64,000 nucleotides of DNA from Sipunculus nudus (Eukaryota; Annelida; Sipuncula; Golfingiida; Sipunculidae), in assembly GCA_026874595.1 (NCBI GenBank), contig CM049318.1, forward strand, positions 14,778,241 to 14,842,240, in the 5' to 3' direction. Shown here one piece after another: positions 23,780 through 36,984 of the stretch. A program made the position numbers and the translations under genes. The stretch's first letter is position 1; every line of letters begins with the position of its first letter. The notes under the pieces are model-generated. The model was given only the letters and a program-made list of their open reading frames with translations. It made no database searches and was not told the origin of the DNA.

Positions 23780-24450
23780 TCATTTGGAAACAATTATGTG
23801 AACAAATGGATTCTGTGACCTTGACCTTTGACCCCAAAATCCATAATTTTCTTCATCTGTTGGCAGGTGAATAAATTGGGAAGATGAAAGGTTTGGGATG
23901 AAAAGTTTGGCTTTAAATGCATCCACAATCTTTTAAAAGAATTAGATCCTGTGACCTTGACCTTTGACCTCATGACCCAAAAATCAAAAGGGTTCTTACT
24001 CTATGGGACCATATATTAGTCAAGTTTGAAACCAACATTTCAATCCAACCTGGAGTTTTCATCTGGAAACAAATATGTGGACAGATGATACCTGTAACAT
24101 TGACCTTTGACCTCATGACCCACAAATCAATCAGGTTGATCTTCTATTTGCAGGTCACTTTTTTCTGCTACATGGAAGGTTTGGGATGAAAAATTTGGCT
24201 TTAAATGCATCCATAATTTTTTTCTAAATAAGTGGGTTCTGTGTCCTTGACCTTTGACCTCATGACCCAGAATTCAGTAGAGTTATTGCTTCAGAGGTTG
24301 GCCAGATATAATTCAAGTTTGAAATAGAAATGTCAATCCAAACTGGAGTTACCTTCTGGAAACACATTTGACGGACATACAGAAAAACAAAAAGACGGAC
24401 AGACGGGCGGACGGACAAGGTGATTACTATAGGGCACCGACTTAATCAAG
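23780..24450 (-). repeat. Tandem core, about 150 bp unit, with perfect DR1 half-site pairs
   Basis: Four diverged units on the minus strand. Each carries TGACCTTTGACCT or a one-base variant on the plus strand (23822-23834, 23958-23970, 24101-24113, 24248-24260). They end in a GACGGACAGACGGGCGGACG tract and CTATAGGGCACCG. The unit is the same as in the cores at 60.4-61.0 and 62.1-62.6 kb, which have the hairpin head. Confidence 0.75.
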
Positions 24451-24474
24451 CGGGGCCCTTATAACACACAAGGT

Positions 24475-25095
24475 TTCAGGACATTAGATGAAACCACAGT
24501 TACGAATCTGATAGTAACAATATAATTTGGCAGTCTCAATATAAAGGGAAAAACATACAAAATAGGAAAAATACAGGTGGCGCCAACAGTCTTCAGTAAC
24601 TGAAGAAACCCGTCATAATTAATAAAAACAATACATGTCGGGACACAAGATGGAACCAAAGTGGAAAAACTGACATAATTGCTGTCATTTAACGGTCTCA
24701 AAAACAGAAAAAAATAATAAAAATTAGAAAAATCGAGTGGCGCCAGCAGTTTTAGGGAACTGACAAACCTTGACATGGTCAGTATTCAAGCAAGATTCAG
24801 GGCAATCCATGCATTTATTACCAAGATACTTGAGGTTTTGTATCAAGTTTTCAATTATTCTGGGGTGTCCTTACAAGCTCCATAGCTCGGAGGATATAGG
24901 TCACAGTGACCTATTTCAGGTTTCCAAGGAGATTTTTATTGACCTCCCTGGATATTCAGTTACAGGTTTCTAGGTTCAACGTGTCAAAACGTGCCAGTCT
25001 AACAGACAGACGGACGGACGTAGGGACGGAGGGACGACAGACACTGACCGGTTACTATAGCTCAGTTGACTTACAGTCAGCTGAGCTAAAAATGA
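24475..25095 (-). mobile_element. Hairpin-head family element, truncated
   Basis: The head lies at the right end in inverse orientation (CTATAGCTCAGTTGACTTAC, then AGTCAGCTGAGCT, 25056-25088). Next inward are the GGACGGACG tract and the first shared module (GGAGGTCAATAAAAATCTCC when read minus). Then come one and a half core units carrying decayed copies of the GGCGCC palindrome at 24577 and 24737. Confidence 0.7.
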
Positions 25096-25099
25096 TCAA

Positions 25100-25360
25100 T
25101 ATCAGGTCAGTGGTTTTGATATTATGCATTCTTCAAGTGTAACAATGGGTTTTTAATGGAATATTGATGTTTTCCTTAATATCTCGAAGGAACGAAGTCG
25201 TAGTGACCCAACATCTAACTCTATGTCAAATTTTAGATTCGTAGTTCTAACGTTTACAAAACGTGCCCTGTTAACGGACGTCCGAACGGATGGCTGGACG
25301 GACGGACAAAGGACCATGACTATAGCTCAGTTGAATTATGGTCAGCTGAGCTAAAAATCT
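25100..25360 (-). mobile_element. Hairpin-head family element, head plus short module
   Basis: A second inverse head at 25320-25356 (CTATAGCTCAGTTGAATTAT, then GGTCAGCTGAGCT), a GGACGGACGGACAAAGG tract and a shortened module whose text recurs at 34.85-35.09 kb. Confidence 0.65.
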
Positions 25361-25384
25361 TGATTTTTTTAGGTTTTCGTATTA

Positions 25385-25560
25385 AACATTTAAATGGTCG
25401 CTCAAACTTTCAACCTTTACCATAAAATTATACATGCTGATAGAAAAAAACCATTCTGGACCTATGTGTACTGTATATAATCATTAATTAGGTCTAATGT
25501 TACCATAATGATTTAAAATGGGTAGTGAGCTATTTTTGCATGTAGGCACGTTTCTTGTGT
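25385..25560. repeat. Direct repeat flanking the LINE relic, left copy
   Basis: AATGGTCGCTCAAACTTTCA and the following 150 bp recur beyond the far side of the LINE at 27887-28060 with roughly 75-80% identity by eye. Confidence 0.55.
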
Positions 25561-25739
25561 TTATCGGTGGATTTGCTGGAGAATACTTTTATATACTATA
25601 TACTTTGTATAAATAGAAAAGAGAATTAAGGATTTGGTTATTACATAAATAAACCTGTAATACCTATAGAACAGTTGAAAAAAATAATTAAAACACAATT
25701 AAAAAAAAAAATGTCAAGTCCAATAAAAAAATTTCATAT

Positions 25740-27869
25740 TTATTATAATAATAATAATAATATTTTATTTTGTAAAGCGTAAAATCCACAGTGTTGTGCT
25801 CTAAAACGCTATTACAAGCAAGCATTTGCATAAAAATGACTATGAGAAAAAATATTCATTAAATAAAAATTAAGACAAACATTTAAATATTACTTAGGCT
25901 AGATAAAACATGCACATAATCCATTAATATACATTACCTATTTTACTAAACCAATAAACGACATTAAATCTATAAAATTGTAGATAAAATTACGGTATAG
26001 AATTGAAAATCTGCACATATGCAAAGTCACAGCTAATCGAAATATTGCACAAATAAGTATGTCTTAAGCATTTTTTTAAAAGCAGTTAGGCTCTCAGCTT
26101 TTCTTAATTCTAAAGGAAATGAATTCCACAAAGTGGGACCTGCCACACAAAATGCTCTTTGAGCAACCATGGAAGACTTTGTATGTGCAACAAAAAGTAA
26201 GTCATGATCGGCCGATCTGAGGCATCTAAATGGTGTGTACGAATGAATTATAATCTGTAAGTAGACCGGGGCCATGCGATGTTTGGTCTTGAAAAGTAGT
26301 ATGCCCACCTTAAATTTAATACGCTGACTTACAGGGAGCCAGTGCAGCTCCCGCAATACAGGTGTAATATGATCATACTTGTCACATCCACTTAGTATAG
26401 GGGCTGCGCTGTTTTGAACTCGCTGAAGCCTCTGAATTAATGAATCCGGATACCCAAGAAGTAAAGCATTTCCATAATCTAACTTGGTGGTGACAAAAGC
26501 GTGGATCAGGCGCTCAAGAGAGCGTTCATCCAAAAACGCTTTTATTTTATAGATGTTGTGGAGATGCATGTAGGCCATACGGCATATGGTGTTCACATGC
26601 TGCTCCATGGTGGAATGAGAATCAAAATAAACACCAAGGCTTCGAATTCACTGAGATGGTTGAACTTTATGTTCGCCGATTAGAAGATTTGGACATTTAA
26701 TCTTTGTCGCCAAATGTTTAGGTGTAATCAGCATCACCTCTGTTTTATCATCATTCATTTTCAAGCTGTTGTTGGCCATCCACTTACGTACTTAACCAGC
26801 TGTAGCCTCCATATATGTGATGTTATTGCTGAGGTGCTCAGGCCTGAAAATCAAATACAAAGTTGAATCATCAGCATACATATTATAAAAACAACGCTCA
26901 TGCAGTAAAGTACCTAAGGGAGCAGTGTAAAGAGTAAAGAGGACAGGTCCTAAGACAGAGCCCTGGGGCACACCACAGTCCAATATTTGTAACTTAGACT
27001 TAATCCCTTCAATCTGGACTGACTGGCTACGTTTACAAAGATATGATGCAAACCATTCTAGGGCAGTGCCAGTAACTCCCATTGACCGAAGTGTATCAAG
27101 CAAGATCTCCTGACTGACCGTATCAAAGGCAGCTGACAAGTCAATCATGACTAGAAGTACACAATTATTCTCTCCAAGAGCACACTGGATGTCATTATGT
27201 ACTCTCAAAGTAGCAGTCTCTGTGGAGTGTCCAGCCCGATAAGCTGATTGAAATGGCTCCTCTAAATTATTATCTACAAGATGTTTGCGGAGTCGTGAAC
27301 ACACGACCTTCTCCATCACTTTGGAAACAAACGCCAAATTAGAGACAGGTCTAAAGTTTTTTTAAAACTTCAGGATCAAGTGTAGATTTCTTAATAAGCG
27401 GGGTGACGAGAGCGGTTTTGTAGTTCTGTGGAAATACACCAGTTGAAAGTGACAGGTTAACCATGTGTGTAATGACAGGAGTTAATTCCTTGGAACATGC
27501 CTTCAGCAGTCTGGTCGGTAGGGGGTCAAGGTCGCATTGCTTGGAGGCAGATGCTGAGATAATACGCCCGATTTCGTCCACGGTGGCAGGAGCCAAATTC
27601 CTCATGGGAGTAAGTACGCGAGTGCTCGAAAATGTAGGTCCAGAGTAAGAAATGTCTGCTCGAATGGACTCCCTGATATCCTGTATCTTGGAGACAAAGA
27701 AGGAACTGAAAACTTCAACTAGGTCAGTAACTGGCTTCCTTGGAAGAGGTACCGTCTTATCCTTACCCAGCAAGGTGTTTACCACTCTGAACAATTCCTT
27801 CGAGTTGTCTTGACACTCTGCAATCTTGTTACTATAGTAACTAGTCTTTGACAGTTTATGTTGTCGCAT
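25740..27869 (-). pseudogene. CR1/L2-like LINE, 5'-truncated, reverse transcriptase to 3' tail
   Basis: Minus strand. The upstream part (27869-27351) carries DNSKELFRVVNTLLGK and the approach to the polymerase, SLSTGVFPQNYKTALVTPL. After a one-base frameshift near 27350 the polymerase continues with AFDTVSQEILLDTLRSMGV, SVLGPVLFTLYT and the catalytic MYADDS (27337-26792). A stop separates a last frame (26608-26033) with NSAAPILSGCDKYDHITPVL and LHWLPVSQRIKFKV, the typical C-terminal segment of this superfamily. The tail reads AAGCGTAAAATCC in inverse and ends in a TAT/ATT repeat at 25740-25765, as in CR1/L2 elements. Coding is unusually well preserved, with one frameshift and two or three stops in over 500 codons, so it is the youngest LINE here. 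The endonuclease part is missing. It was autonomous by target-primed reverse transcription. This copy is not. Confidence 0.85.
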
Positions 27870-27886
27870 TGAAATTTTTCAATGGT

Positions 27887-28060
27887 CGCTCACACTTTCA
27901 AACTTTACTGTAAACTTGTACATGCTAACAGAACAAAAAAATATGGACCTATAATCTATAGTTTTACCTAACCGGTTTGAAATGAGATGCGGGGTATTTT
28001 GGACACGTGGACTGTTTATTGTGTTTACTGCAAATATTGTGTAGCAGTTGATGATATGAC
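27887..28060. repeat. Direct repeat flanking the LINE relic, right copy
   Basis: AATGGTCGCTCACACTTTCA and the sequence after it match 25385-25560 in the same orientation. Confidence 0.55.
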
Positions 28061-28079
28061 TTAATCTCTCTGGTCCTCA

Positions 28080-28820
28080 TCCTTATCTTATCCCTAAACA
28101 TAATGTTTGGATTTACGCATTCTCCAGCTATCATGTTAGTCGGCCAGCTGCTGGGCTAATCCTGAACTAGGGTATATAACAAAGATTTTTTAATCACCTG
28201 ATTTAACACAATTTTTACAACATATGCATGTATGTTCAAATCAGTGTGCAGACAAGAAGGTTACAACGTTACTAAGTCCCAATACAATAAAAAATGCCTG
28301 ACAAATAAGAAACTACGTTCAATTAATGTTTACTGATTTAAAGACGCCTGACTATATACCCGTGTAATTAAATGTGGTGCATAGAAGTGCTACACATTTT
28401 TTTATGAATTATGCACCGTGTGCATAAAAGACTTGGTTCTTGAGTCAGTCTAAATGTACAATGATAGAAAGTAAATACCGATAAAGATAATTCAAGTTTA
28501 AAATAAAGATTTTATAATTATCAATATTTATCAAGACATTATAAAGCTATATAGCTTGGACTGTTTTTTTAACGTTTAGAGCAAGGTTTGATTGGAGGTA
28601 TGATGAAATGTATCGGGTTGACCCGATCCCCCCCCCCCCCCTGAAATTTTTCAGCCGACTTGTGAATTTATCAGAAACATGCGATTCATATTTGCCTCCA
28701 AATTCCCTGTCATTTTAGTATATATGCCTGACCCCCTGGCCTCTGCCTTAAATGTGGCCCCTTATACATTGCGTGCTCGTGATTGACTCACCTAAATGTA
28801 ATTATAATTATAAATGTGTG
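28080..28820. other. No gene recognised; C tract at 28628
   Basis: Only a run of C at 28628-28641 next to a GGGTTGACCCGATCC inverted motif stands out. No exon or tandem unit seen. Confidence 0.4.
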
Positions 28821-28825
28821 GTTTA

Positions 28826-30165
28826 TTAGCTCAGCTGCCTGGAAGTCATCTGAGCTTTAGCGATCACCCTATGTCCGTCGTCTGTCCGGCCGTCTGGCCG
28901 TCCGGCCGTCCGTTAACAGGGCACAAATCGTAACCACTGGACCTGGAATCTTCTCACTTGACATCCAGGGAGGTCCATGAAAAATCTCCTTGGAAACCTA
29001 AGGTCTCTGTTACCCATATCCTTTGAGCCATTGGTCTCCAAAGTACCCCAAGAATAATGCAAAATTCGATACAAAAGCTTAAGTATCTGAATAACTACTG
29101 CATTGATCACCTCGATTCTTTGCATGAATATTGATCATGGGATGTTCCATCACTTCCTGCAGACTGGTGGCGCCACCTGTATTTTTTTCTAATTTTTACG
29201 ATTTTATTTCTTTATTTTTCAGACCTGCAATGAAACTGTCATCTGTTAAGAAGGCACAAATCGTAACCACTGGACCCGGAATCTTCAAAATCAATATCCA
29301 GGGAGGTCCATGAAAAATCTCCTTGGAAACCTGAAATTAGGTCTCTGTTACCCATATCCTTGGAGCTATGGGGCTCCAAATTACCCCCCCCCCCCAGAAT
29401 AATGCAAAATTTGGTACAAAAGCGCAAGTATCTGAATAACTACTGCATTGATCACCATGATTCTTTGCATGAATATTGATCATGGGATGTTCCATCAGTT
29501 CATGCAGACTGGTGGCACCACCTGTATTTTTTCCAATTTTTACGAATTGTCTTCTTTATTTTTGAGACTTTCAAAGAAGCTGTCATCTGTTAACAGGGCA
29601 CAAATCGTAACGGATGGACCTCGATTCTTCTAACTTTTAAGGGAGGTCAATGAAAAGTCTCTGTGAAAAACATGAAAGTTCCCCTCAGAATAATTAAAAA
29701 TTTGATACAAAAGCTCCAGTATCTGAATAACTAATGCATTGATCACCATGATTCTTTGCAGGCATATTGATCATGGAGTGTTTCATCTGTTCCTGCAGAC
29801 TGGTGGCGCCACCTATTTTTTTTAATTTGTAACAGGGTACAAATCGTAACCGCTGGACCTGGAATCTTCTTACTTGACACCAAGGAAGGTCCATGAAAAG
29901 TCTCTGTGGATACGTGAAATTAGGTCTCTGTTACCCATATCCTCTGAGCTATGGGGCTCGCAAGTACTCCTAAGAATAATTAAAAATGTGATACAAAAGC
30001 TGCAGTATCTGAATAACTAATGTACTGATGGCCATGATTTTTTGCATGCATATTGATCATGGAGTGTTTCATCAGTACCTGCAGAGTTGTGGCGCCACCT
30101 ATATATATTTTTTAATTTGTACGCAAATTTTTTTTTCTTTTATGAGACTTTCAAATAAAACCTCA
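28826..30165 (+). mobile_element. Hairpin-head family element, GGCGCC-core, 3' truncated
   Basis: The head AGCTCAGCTGCCTGGAAGTC then ATCTGAGCT is followed by a GTCCGTCGTCTGTCCGG tract. About four tandem units of 240-350 bp follow, starting at CAGGGCACAAATCGTAAC (28917, 29247, 29597, 29835). Each unit contains CCTGGAATCTTC, GGAGGTCCATGAAAA, TTAGGTCTCTGTTACCCATA, TTTGCATG(A/C)ATATTGATC and CTGGTGGCGCCACCTGTA. No tail is present; it stops near 30165. Confidence 0.8.
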
Positions 30166-31570
30166 TAAAAAACCAATGATGAATACCAATAACAGACATA
30201 AAACGCTCTAACGAACGAGTCGATAAATTCGCCTGACATGAGTGAAAACATTCCACTTCCCGGTTAGGTGTCTTATTTTTATTTGAAAGAAAGATAATTA
30301 TATTAAATATGGATGAAGAGCTGCAAGGCATTATTCATAGAAAGAGAGGCATTTTTGAATACACTGGAGTACTGAATACCGTTTCTTTCTTGCAGGAGAA
30401 AGAAGAAGAAATCTTTATCAACAAACAAAGTTTTATACTCTAATAAGGTAAGATTTACAGAAAATTGTATATTTTAGCAAAAATAATCTGAATGGCTCGT
30501 GTATATATTTATTCTGGGAGTGTCATGATAACCGTCAGATATACTAATGTAGCGATAACAAGGTTTGCCAAACATGTCAGATTTAGGACTGAAAAAGGTA
30601 ATATAACTAGACAACAAATAGCGCAGTTTAGATTTAGTGTTTTTCATCTGCGGGCGTTTCTGGTAAATTTGACGATGTAAAAAGGAAAAATTACATTTTT
30701 ATTTAATGAACATAAGCAAAACATTATATCAACGGATTGAAGAAGGCACTCAACACCTCTTCGAATATCAAGTGCAAATATATATCAGATAACATATGAG
30801 CGTTTATAGATAACTTATACCGTCTGCCTAATAGGCCTATACTTTAATTGTTGATGCAATTAATGATTTACATCACATATACTTAACACATAAACACATG
30901 TTGTAGCGAAAATAAAAATATGAAAAAAAATCATTTTTTTTTCATTTCAATTCTTGTTTGTTATCCTATAGGTTTTCTACATGTCAAGAATTTCGACATG
31001 TCAGACAATACTTAAACGCTCGTAATTTTGTACAATATATTCTAATATTAAGATGAAAAAGTGTATAGTATAAAGTGATAAAAGAACACAGAAAATGAAA
31101 TATTCGTGATGTATTTGCCGTCAGGTATTTTTTAATGAACCCTATTCGTTGTGTGAAAGACTGTTTTAAAAAGTTTATTACGGGCCCTCTCTCTTCAATC
31201 TCATCGCACAAAGTACTAGATGCTTATTACATATCGGACTCACAGTTTTTTTTTATTTGCAGACAAACATTTTTTTCAAGGATGACAATGTGTCATCATT
31301 TAGATTTTTATGCAAAAAGATCTGAAGAACAAAACAAAGCATAAAATGCTTATTATACACTTTACAGAGTTGGGCAGAATATGCTTCTCTACCTACCAGT
31401 CTACATAAATTAGCAGGAGGGATTTCCAAACAGAAACAGCGAATGTCGTATCTCAAAAAGTAGACACTTCAATTATCAGCGTAACATAACGAATATTACA
31501 ATGGCAGATATTGCAAGAAATTGTTATTATTTGGCTTTTAATGATGTGAGTTATACAATTTAAACACGCG
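30166..31570. other. AT-rich DNA, nothing recognised
   Basis: Separates two copies of the hairpin-head family. No coding frame, tandem unit or inverted termini seen. Confidence 0.4.
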
Positions 31571-31574
31571 TAGA

Positions 31575-34072
31575 TAGCAGTCATCTGAGCTATAGCGATC
31601 ATTCTTTGTCCGTCGTCCGTCCTGCCATTCGGCCGTCTGCCGTTAACAAGGCACAAATCGTAACCACTGAACCTGGAATCTTCTAACTTTACATCCAGAG
31701 AGGTCCATGAAAAATCTCTTTGGAAACCTGGAATTAGGTCTCTGTTACCCATATTCTTCAAGCTATGGGGCTCAAAAGCTCAAATATCTGCGCCACCTGT
31801 ATTTTTTTCGATTTTTTTTTACGATTTTTGTTCTCTAATTTTGAGACCTCAAAATATGCCGTAATCTGTTAACAGGGCAGAAATCTTAACGACTGGACTT
31901 AGAATCTTCTGTCTTGACATGCAGGCAGGTCCATGAAAAGTCTTCTTGAAACTCCGAAGTACCCCCAAGAATAAAGAAAAATTTGATACAACAGCTCAAA
32001 TATCTGATCAACTAATGCATTAATCACCATGATTCTTTGCATGCATATTGATCATGGAATGTTTCATCAGTTTCTTCAGACTGGTGGAGCCACCTGTATT
32101 TCTTTTTATTTGTTTTACGATATTTTTTCTCTATTTTTGAGACCTCAAAAGATGCCGTCATCTGTTACCAGGGCACAAATCGTAACAGCTGGACCTGGAA
32201 TCTATTCACTTTACTTTCAGAGAAGTCCATGAAAAGTCTTCTTGAAAACCTGGAATTAGGTCTCTGTTACCCATATTCTTCAAGCTTTTGGGCCTTGAAG
32301 TACCCCCCAGAAAAATGAAAAATTTGATACAAAAGCTCAAATATCTGAACAACTAATGCATTAATCACCATGATTCTTTGCATGGGTATTGATCTTGCAG
32401 TGTTTCATCAGTTCCTACATACTAGTGGCGCCCCCTGTACTTTTTTTTAACTTTTTTTTTAATGCGAACTTAACTAAGTATATATATACATCTGCCGATT
32501 TCCATTCCGGTTTCGGACTACGTGACAGGGCAGTATCACACGCTTCCTCTCATTTTATATCCTGGCATTAACCAGGCCCGGTGACTACTGCACCTGCGGG
32601 CCCTGGGTTGGTAATCATACCACCGAGGACCCCCGAAAGGCGCACTCGTTTGTGGGCACGACCTTCCCATTAAGCCTGCAGAGCGTTCACCCTGGGTTGG
32701 GGCCGACCGTGAAAAACCTCACCGCCTCGGCTGAGATTCGAACTCACGATCTCCCGGCTTTGAGTCCTGCGCTCTACCCCTGAGCCACAGAAACAGTGTT
32801 TCATCAGTTTCTGCAGACTGGTGGCGCCACCTGTATTTTTTTTCGATTTTGTTACAATTTTTTTTATCCATTTTTGAGACCTTAAAAGATGCAGTCATCT
32901 GTTAACAGGGCACAAATCGTAACATCTAGACCTAGAATCTTCTTTCTTGACATGTTGGGAGGCTTATGAAAAGTCTCCTTGGAAACCTCAAATTAGGCCT
33001 CTGTCACCCATATTGTCTGAGCTATGGGGCTCAGAAATACCCCCCAGAATAACTAAAAATTTGAAACAAAAGCTCTGGTATCTGAACAACTAGTGCATTG
33101 ATTGGCATTATTCTTTGCATGCATATGCATCATGGAGTGTTTCATCAGTTCCTGCAAACTGGTGGTGCCACCCGGATTTCTTTGAATTTTTACGCATTTT
33201 TATCTTTATTTTTGAAACCTTCAAAGATGTGGTTGTCTTTTAACAGGGCACAAATCATAACTATTTGAGCTTGAATCTTCTTTCTTGACATCCAGGGAGG
33301 TACATAAAAAGCTCCATGGAAACCTGAAATTAGGTCTCTGCTACCCATATTCTGCGAGCTATGGGTCTTAGAAGTACTTCCTAGAATTACTAAAAATTTG
33401 ATACAAAAGCTCCAGTATCTGAACAACTATTGCATTAATCACCCTGATTCTTTGCTTGCATATTCATCATGGAGTGTTTCATCAGTTCTTGTGGACTGGT
33501 GGCACCACCTAGGCCTATTTATGAGACCTTCAAAGATGCGGTCGTCCCTTAACAGGGCTCAAATTGTAACCATTGGTCCTGGAATCTTCCAACTTGACAT
33601 CCAGGGAGATCTGTGAAAAGTCTCCTTGGAAACGTGAATTAAGGTCTCTGTTATCTATATTTTATGAGCTATTGGGCTTATAAGCACCCCTCAAAATTAT
33701 TGAAAATTTGATACCAAAGTAGGGCACAAATCATAACCATGGGGCCCAGAATCTTCTAACTTGACATCCTGAGAGTTCCTCAAAAGTTCTCCCCCGAAAC
33801 CTAAAACTGGGTCACAGTGACCTATATTCTCAGAGTTTTGGGGTATATTTGAGCATCCTAGAAATAATGGAGAATACACACAAATTGCCAGATTCCTCAT
33901 GAAAGGCTGGTTGGATTGTCATCAAATTTGATTTTATGGGTTGGGTCTTGATGAACTTAAGCTAATATGCATAAACAATAATGCCACCTATCTTAATTAG
34001 TTGTCTGTGCAAGGACATATTATCAACATGTCAGTCTGCTGAGCGTCATGACCAATGGGTCACTTGTTTTTT
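31575..34072 (+). mobile_element. Hairpin-head family element, GGCGCC-core, with tail and nested SINE
   Basis: A damaged head (GTCATCTGAGCTATAGCGAT) begins it. Core units start near 31643, 31870, 32162, 32900, 33242 and 33550, with a final shared module near 33720. The tail GTCTGCTGAGCGTCATGACC then AATGGGTCACTTGTTT ends near 34072. A SINE lies inside one unit (32459-32789). This is the longest array of this core in the window. Confidence 0.8.
32459..32789 (-). repeat. Full-length tRNA-derived SINE
   Basis: On the minus strand a tRNA-like head starts GTGGCTCAGGGGTAGAGCGC (Pol III A box; 32788 down) with B box GTTCGAATC at 32742-32734. A body of about 250 bp follows and then a 3' end reading AGTTAAGTTCGCATTAAAAA. 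It matches the copy at 47454-47810 throughout. SINEs of this kind are transcribed by RNA polymerase III and mobilised by LINE enzymes. It sits inside a hairpin-head array, so it is younger than that array. Confidence 0.85.
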
Positions 34073-34089
34073 CATAATTTGACTTATAT

Positions 34090-34840
34090 ATTGTCAAATT
34101 ATGCTTCCTGATGGATTAAATTCAATTTAATTTGTTAGAATTATTTAAAAGGAAATAATTTCTATAAAAATGATTTATTACCACAACATGGTACTATGGA
34201 TTACTCCTTGATTTAGAACAGTTTTGAACAATGGAGTGGAAACTGGAAACAGCTTCAAAATTAAGGAAACACTTTCAAATAATAACAATTTTTGCATAAC
34301 CTTGGGGGGGGGGGGGGGGAGGGTGATATGAAAATAACTACACCTGTGTCCCCTGCTCCCCAGCGAACCTCTACGAATCGGGTAAGCAGAGGGAGCTGAA
34401 CTAAATGACCTCCAGTGACTTAAGTGGGCTGCTTGAAAAAGCAAGTGAATATAATTAGAGCCTCAAAAAAATTTAATAACTAGCCTAATTTTGGAGCTTT
34501 TATTTTTCATGTGCCATGCTCAAAGTCGGGCCAGATTTAAGGTACTAATTTTATAATTATGCTCATAACTTAAACGATTACAAAATTCTTATCTGAATTC
34601 TGGTATATAATTGAATCCCGATTAAATAAAGCTATATCCTTAAGAAAAATGTCTATCTTCAGCAATTATCTTGTTATGTGAGTAAATATATTTCCTGATT
34701 TTTGACAAAGTGCATTATGTTTGAGCCAATTACTTCAACAGATACGCAAATTGACATAATTTATGGTACGTTCATAGTAAATATATGCAGAAATGGTTAT
34801 ATAAAACATGAATACACTATACCATTGGTTTTCATAGTGG
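34090..34840. other. No gene recognised; G tract at 34304
   Basis: Contains a run of G at 34304-34319. No exon, tandem unit or termini seen. Confidence 0.4.
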
Positions 34841-34849
34841 TCAGTTTTG

Positions 34850-35092
34850 GAGTGTAACAATAGGTTTTTACTGAAAAACGGAGGTTTTGCTTAGTTTCGT
34901 ACAAACATAGGAACATAGTCTCAGTGTCCCATTTTTTTTTAGTTTGGTAGGAAAACTTGGGGGCGTCTAACTGTATGTTGAATTTGGGAGTCTTAGGTCC
35001 AACAGTTTCAAAACGTGCCCTGTTAACGGATGGCGGACGGGCGGACGACGTACTAAGGACCATCACTATTAATAGTCAGCTGAACTAAAAAC
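34850..35092 (-). mobile_element. Hairpin-head family element, short copy
   Basis: Inverse head remnant ATTAATAGTCAGCTGAACTA at the right end, a GGACGGGCGGACGACG tract, AACGTGCCCTGTTAACGGAT and a module shared with 25100-25360. No tandem core. Confidence 0.6.
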
Positions 35093-36394
35093 ATATAATG
35101 TTGATTCTGATTACCTCCAAAATTTAATGATTCGTTCATATGGTTTTACGCTAACCCTCTGCAAATTTTCTGGGGAAAAAATCCGGATATTCCTTTCTGC
35201 GTGAATGTTACAAAAGGTAAAGGAACGACTTGCACCGAAAGATGTAAACCTGCCGTTTATCTGGGAGTATCATCAGTTCCGATCAACCTGCAGAAAATCA
35301 AAGCTCAGGACAAGCATTTAATTCTGTAGGAGTCTATTTGCCTGAGCCTGTCTTTCCACGTCAGCAGCTTTCCACATTGGCAGCATTTTCCCGTGCAAGA
35401 GCTTTCAATGACATATATGACAACTAATAACATCGTTTTTCGTGATGTCATTTGAGCTTCAATTTATACAAATTTCTTTCATAAACTTCCACTTTTCCAC
35501 ACACAGTCTTATAATTTTTTTTCAAAGTATTTTCACAGTATAGGTGGCATATATATATACAATCGACACACACCGGTGACGCTGTCGTGCCCGTGTTGTT
35601 TATCTAAAGAAATGAATATTCTTACGCAAAATTCGTATACCCTCTGTTACTATACCCAGAATGTAATAACCGGCCCATAATGTAATAACGGCCCATATTG
35701 TAATAAAAACGACCCATAATGTAATAATCATACCCTGCCCATATTGTAATAAAACTGGCCCATACTGTAATAACGGCCCATAATGTAATAAAAAACGGCC
35801 CATATTGTAGTAACAGCCCAGATTGTAATAAAAACGACCCATTTTGTAATAATCATACCCTACCCATATTGTAATAAAACGGGAAGTTGGAAAAACGGCC
35901 CATATTGTAATAACATATGTTTAAGCTCAAGAATGAATCCCAAATCTAACAGGCGATATGTCGTTTGAGAATACCTTCTAAAATGACAGCCATTTTGGTT
36001 CCTCATTGGTAAGTGGGATGCAGTCATAATGGAAATCCAGTGAAACAGTCAACATTTATGCTGTCTACGTATATTTAATCATAATCTTCTAAACTGCATT
36101 TTTTTTACAATATTGGCTTTTTTGCCCATTTTAGCCCCCACCATGCTGATTACAGTAAAGGTGAGGTAAAGTTATTACAATGTTACTCATTTATTATTAC
36201 GGTATTGGCCATTATTAAAATATTGGCCGTTTTTACAACAAAATAGGCAATTTCTACTACAATATTGACCATTGTTTCGCACAAAGCATAATCTCGTCAT
36301 CTCGTAAAGTCTCAGTTTTTCAAACCACGCCGTTAGCTTCATTCTAACCACATTCACCTGATGATCGGTGTTACAGTGTTGTTTTTCTTCAGAG

Positions 36395-36395
<1 letters not shown>

Positions 36396-36464
<69 letters not shown>
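36396..36464. repeat. (AT)n microsatellite, 69 bp
   Basis: Uninterrupted AT dinucleotides inside the 35.6-37.7 kb element. Confidence 0.95.
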
Positions 36465-36466
<2 letters not shown>

Positions 36467-36719
36467 AATGCTAGCCAAGGAAAACCCCTAGCAACAGGCC
36501 AATGGGATTGGGGGTGAGGCATATTGTTTAGATTCATTTTGTTAATGGGGACATTTCTTAATTCCTTTGAGGCCACGGCATTTACATAATGCTATGAATA
36601 AGAATTAGCAAAAATAGTAAATAGCAATATAGCATATGACTGACAAAGTAATTGGGGATCAATCTTTACTCCTTCCCTTTTCCCACGCATTTATTATTAC
36701 CGATCATTTGCGGGTAACC

Positions 36720-36738
36720 GGGGGGGGGGGGGGGGGGG
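36720..36738. repeat. G19 homopolymer
   Basis: Nineteen consecutive G inside the 35.6-37.7 kb element. Confidence 0.95.
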
Positions 36739-36984
36739 TAGGTGTTTGACCGTGAGGGGTGGATGTGGGGCAGGGGTAGCGGGTTAGGGTGGAGAAGGCT
36801 GAGGGAGGCTTCCCTTGCGATCGCTCGGCGATTGCAAACATCTGGTTTTTCATGGATTGTACAAACAGTTGTAATAATTACTTGGAGGAACTCTCCATGG
36901 TTCAGATGGTGGCGTTCGGTAGTCTTTATAATTGTAATCGCTTTTTAAGCTAATCTTAACCTGTTGGTACATCTGTATAAATCT

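Noticed and set aside
25740-27869. An active LINE
   Set aside because: It lacks the endonuclease region and has a frameshift and internal stops.
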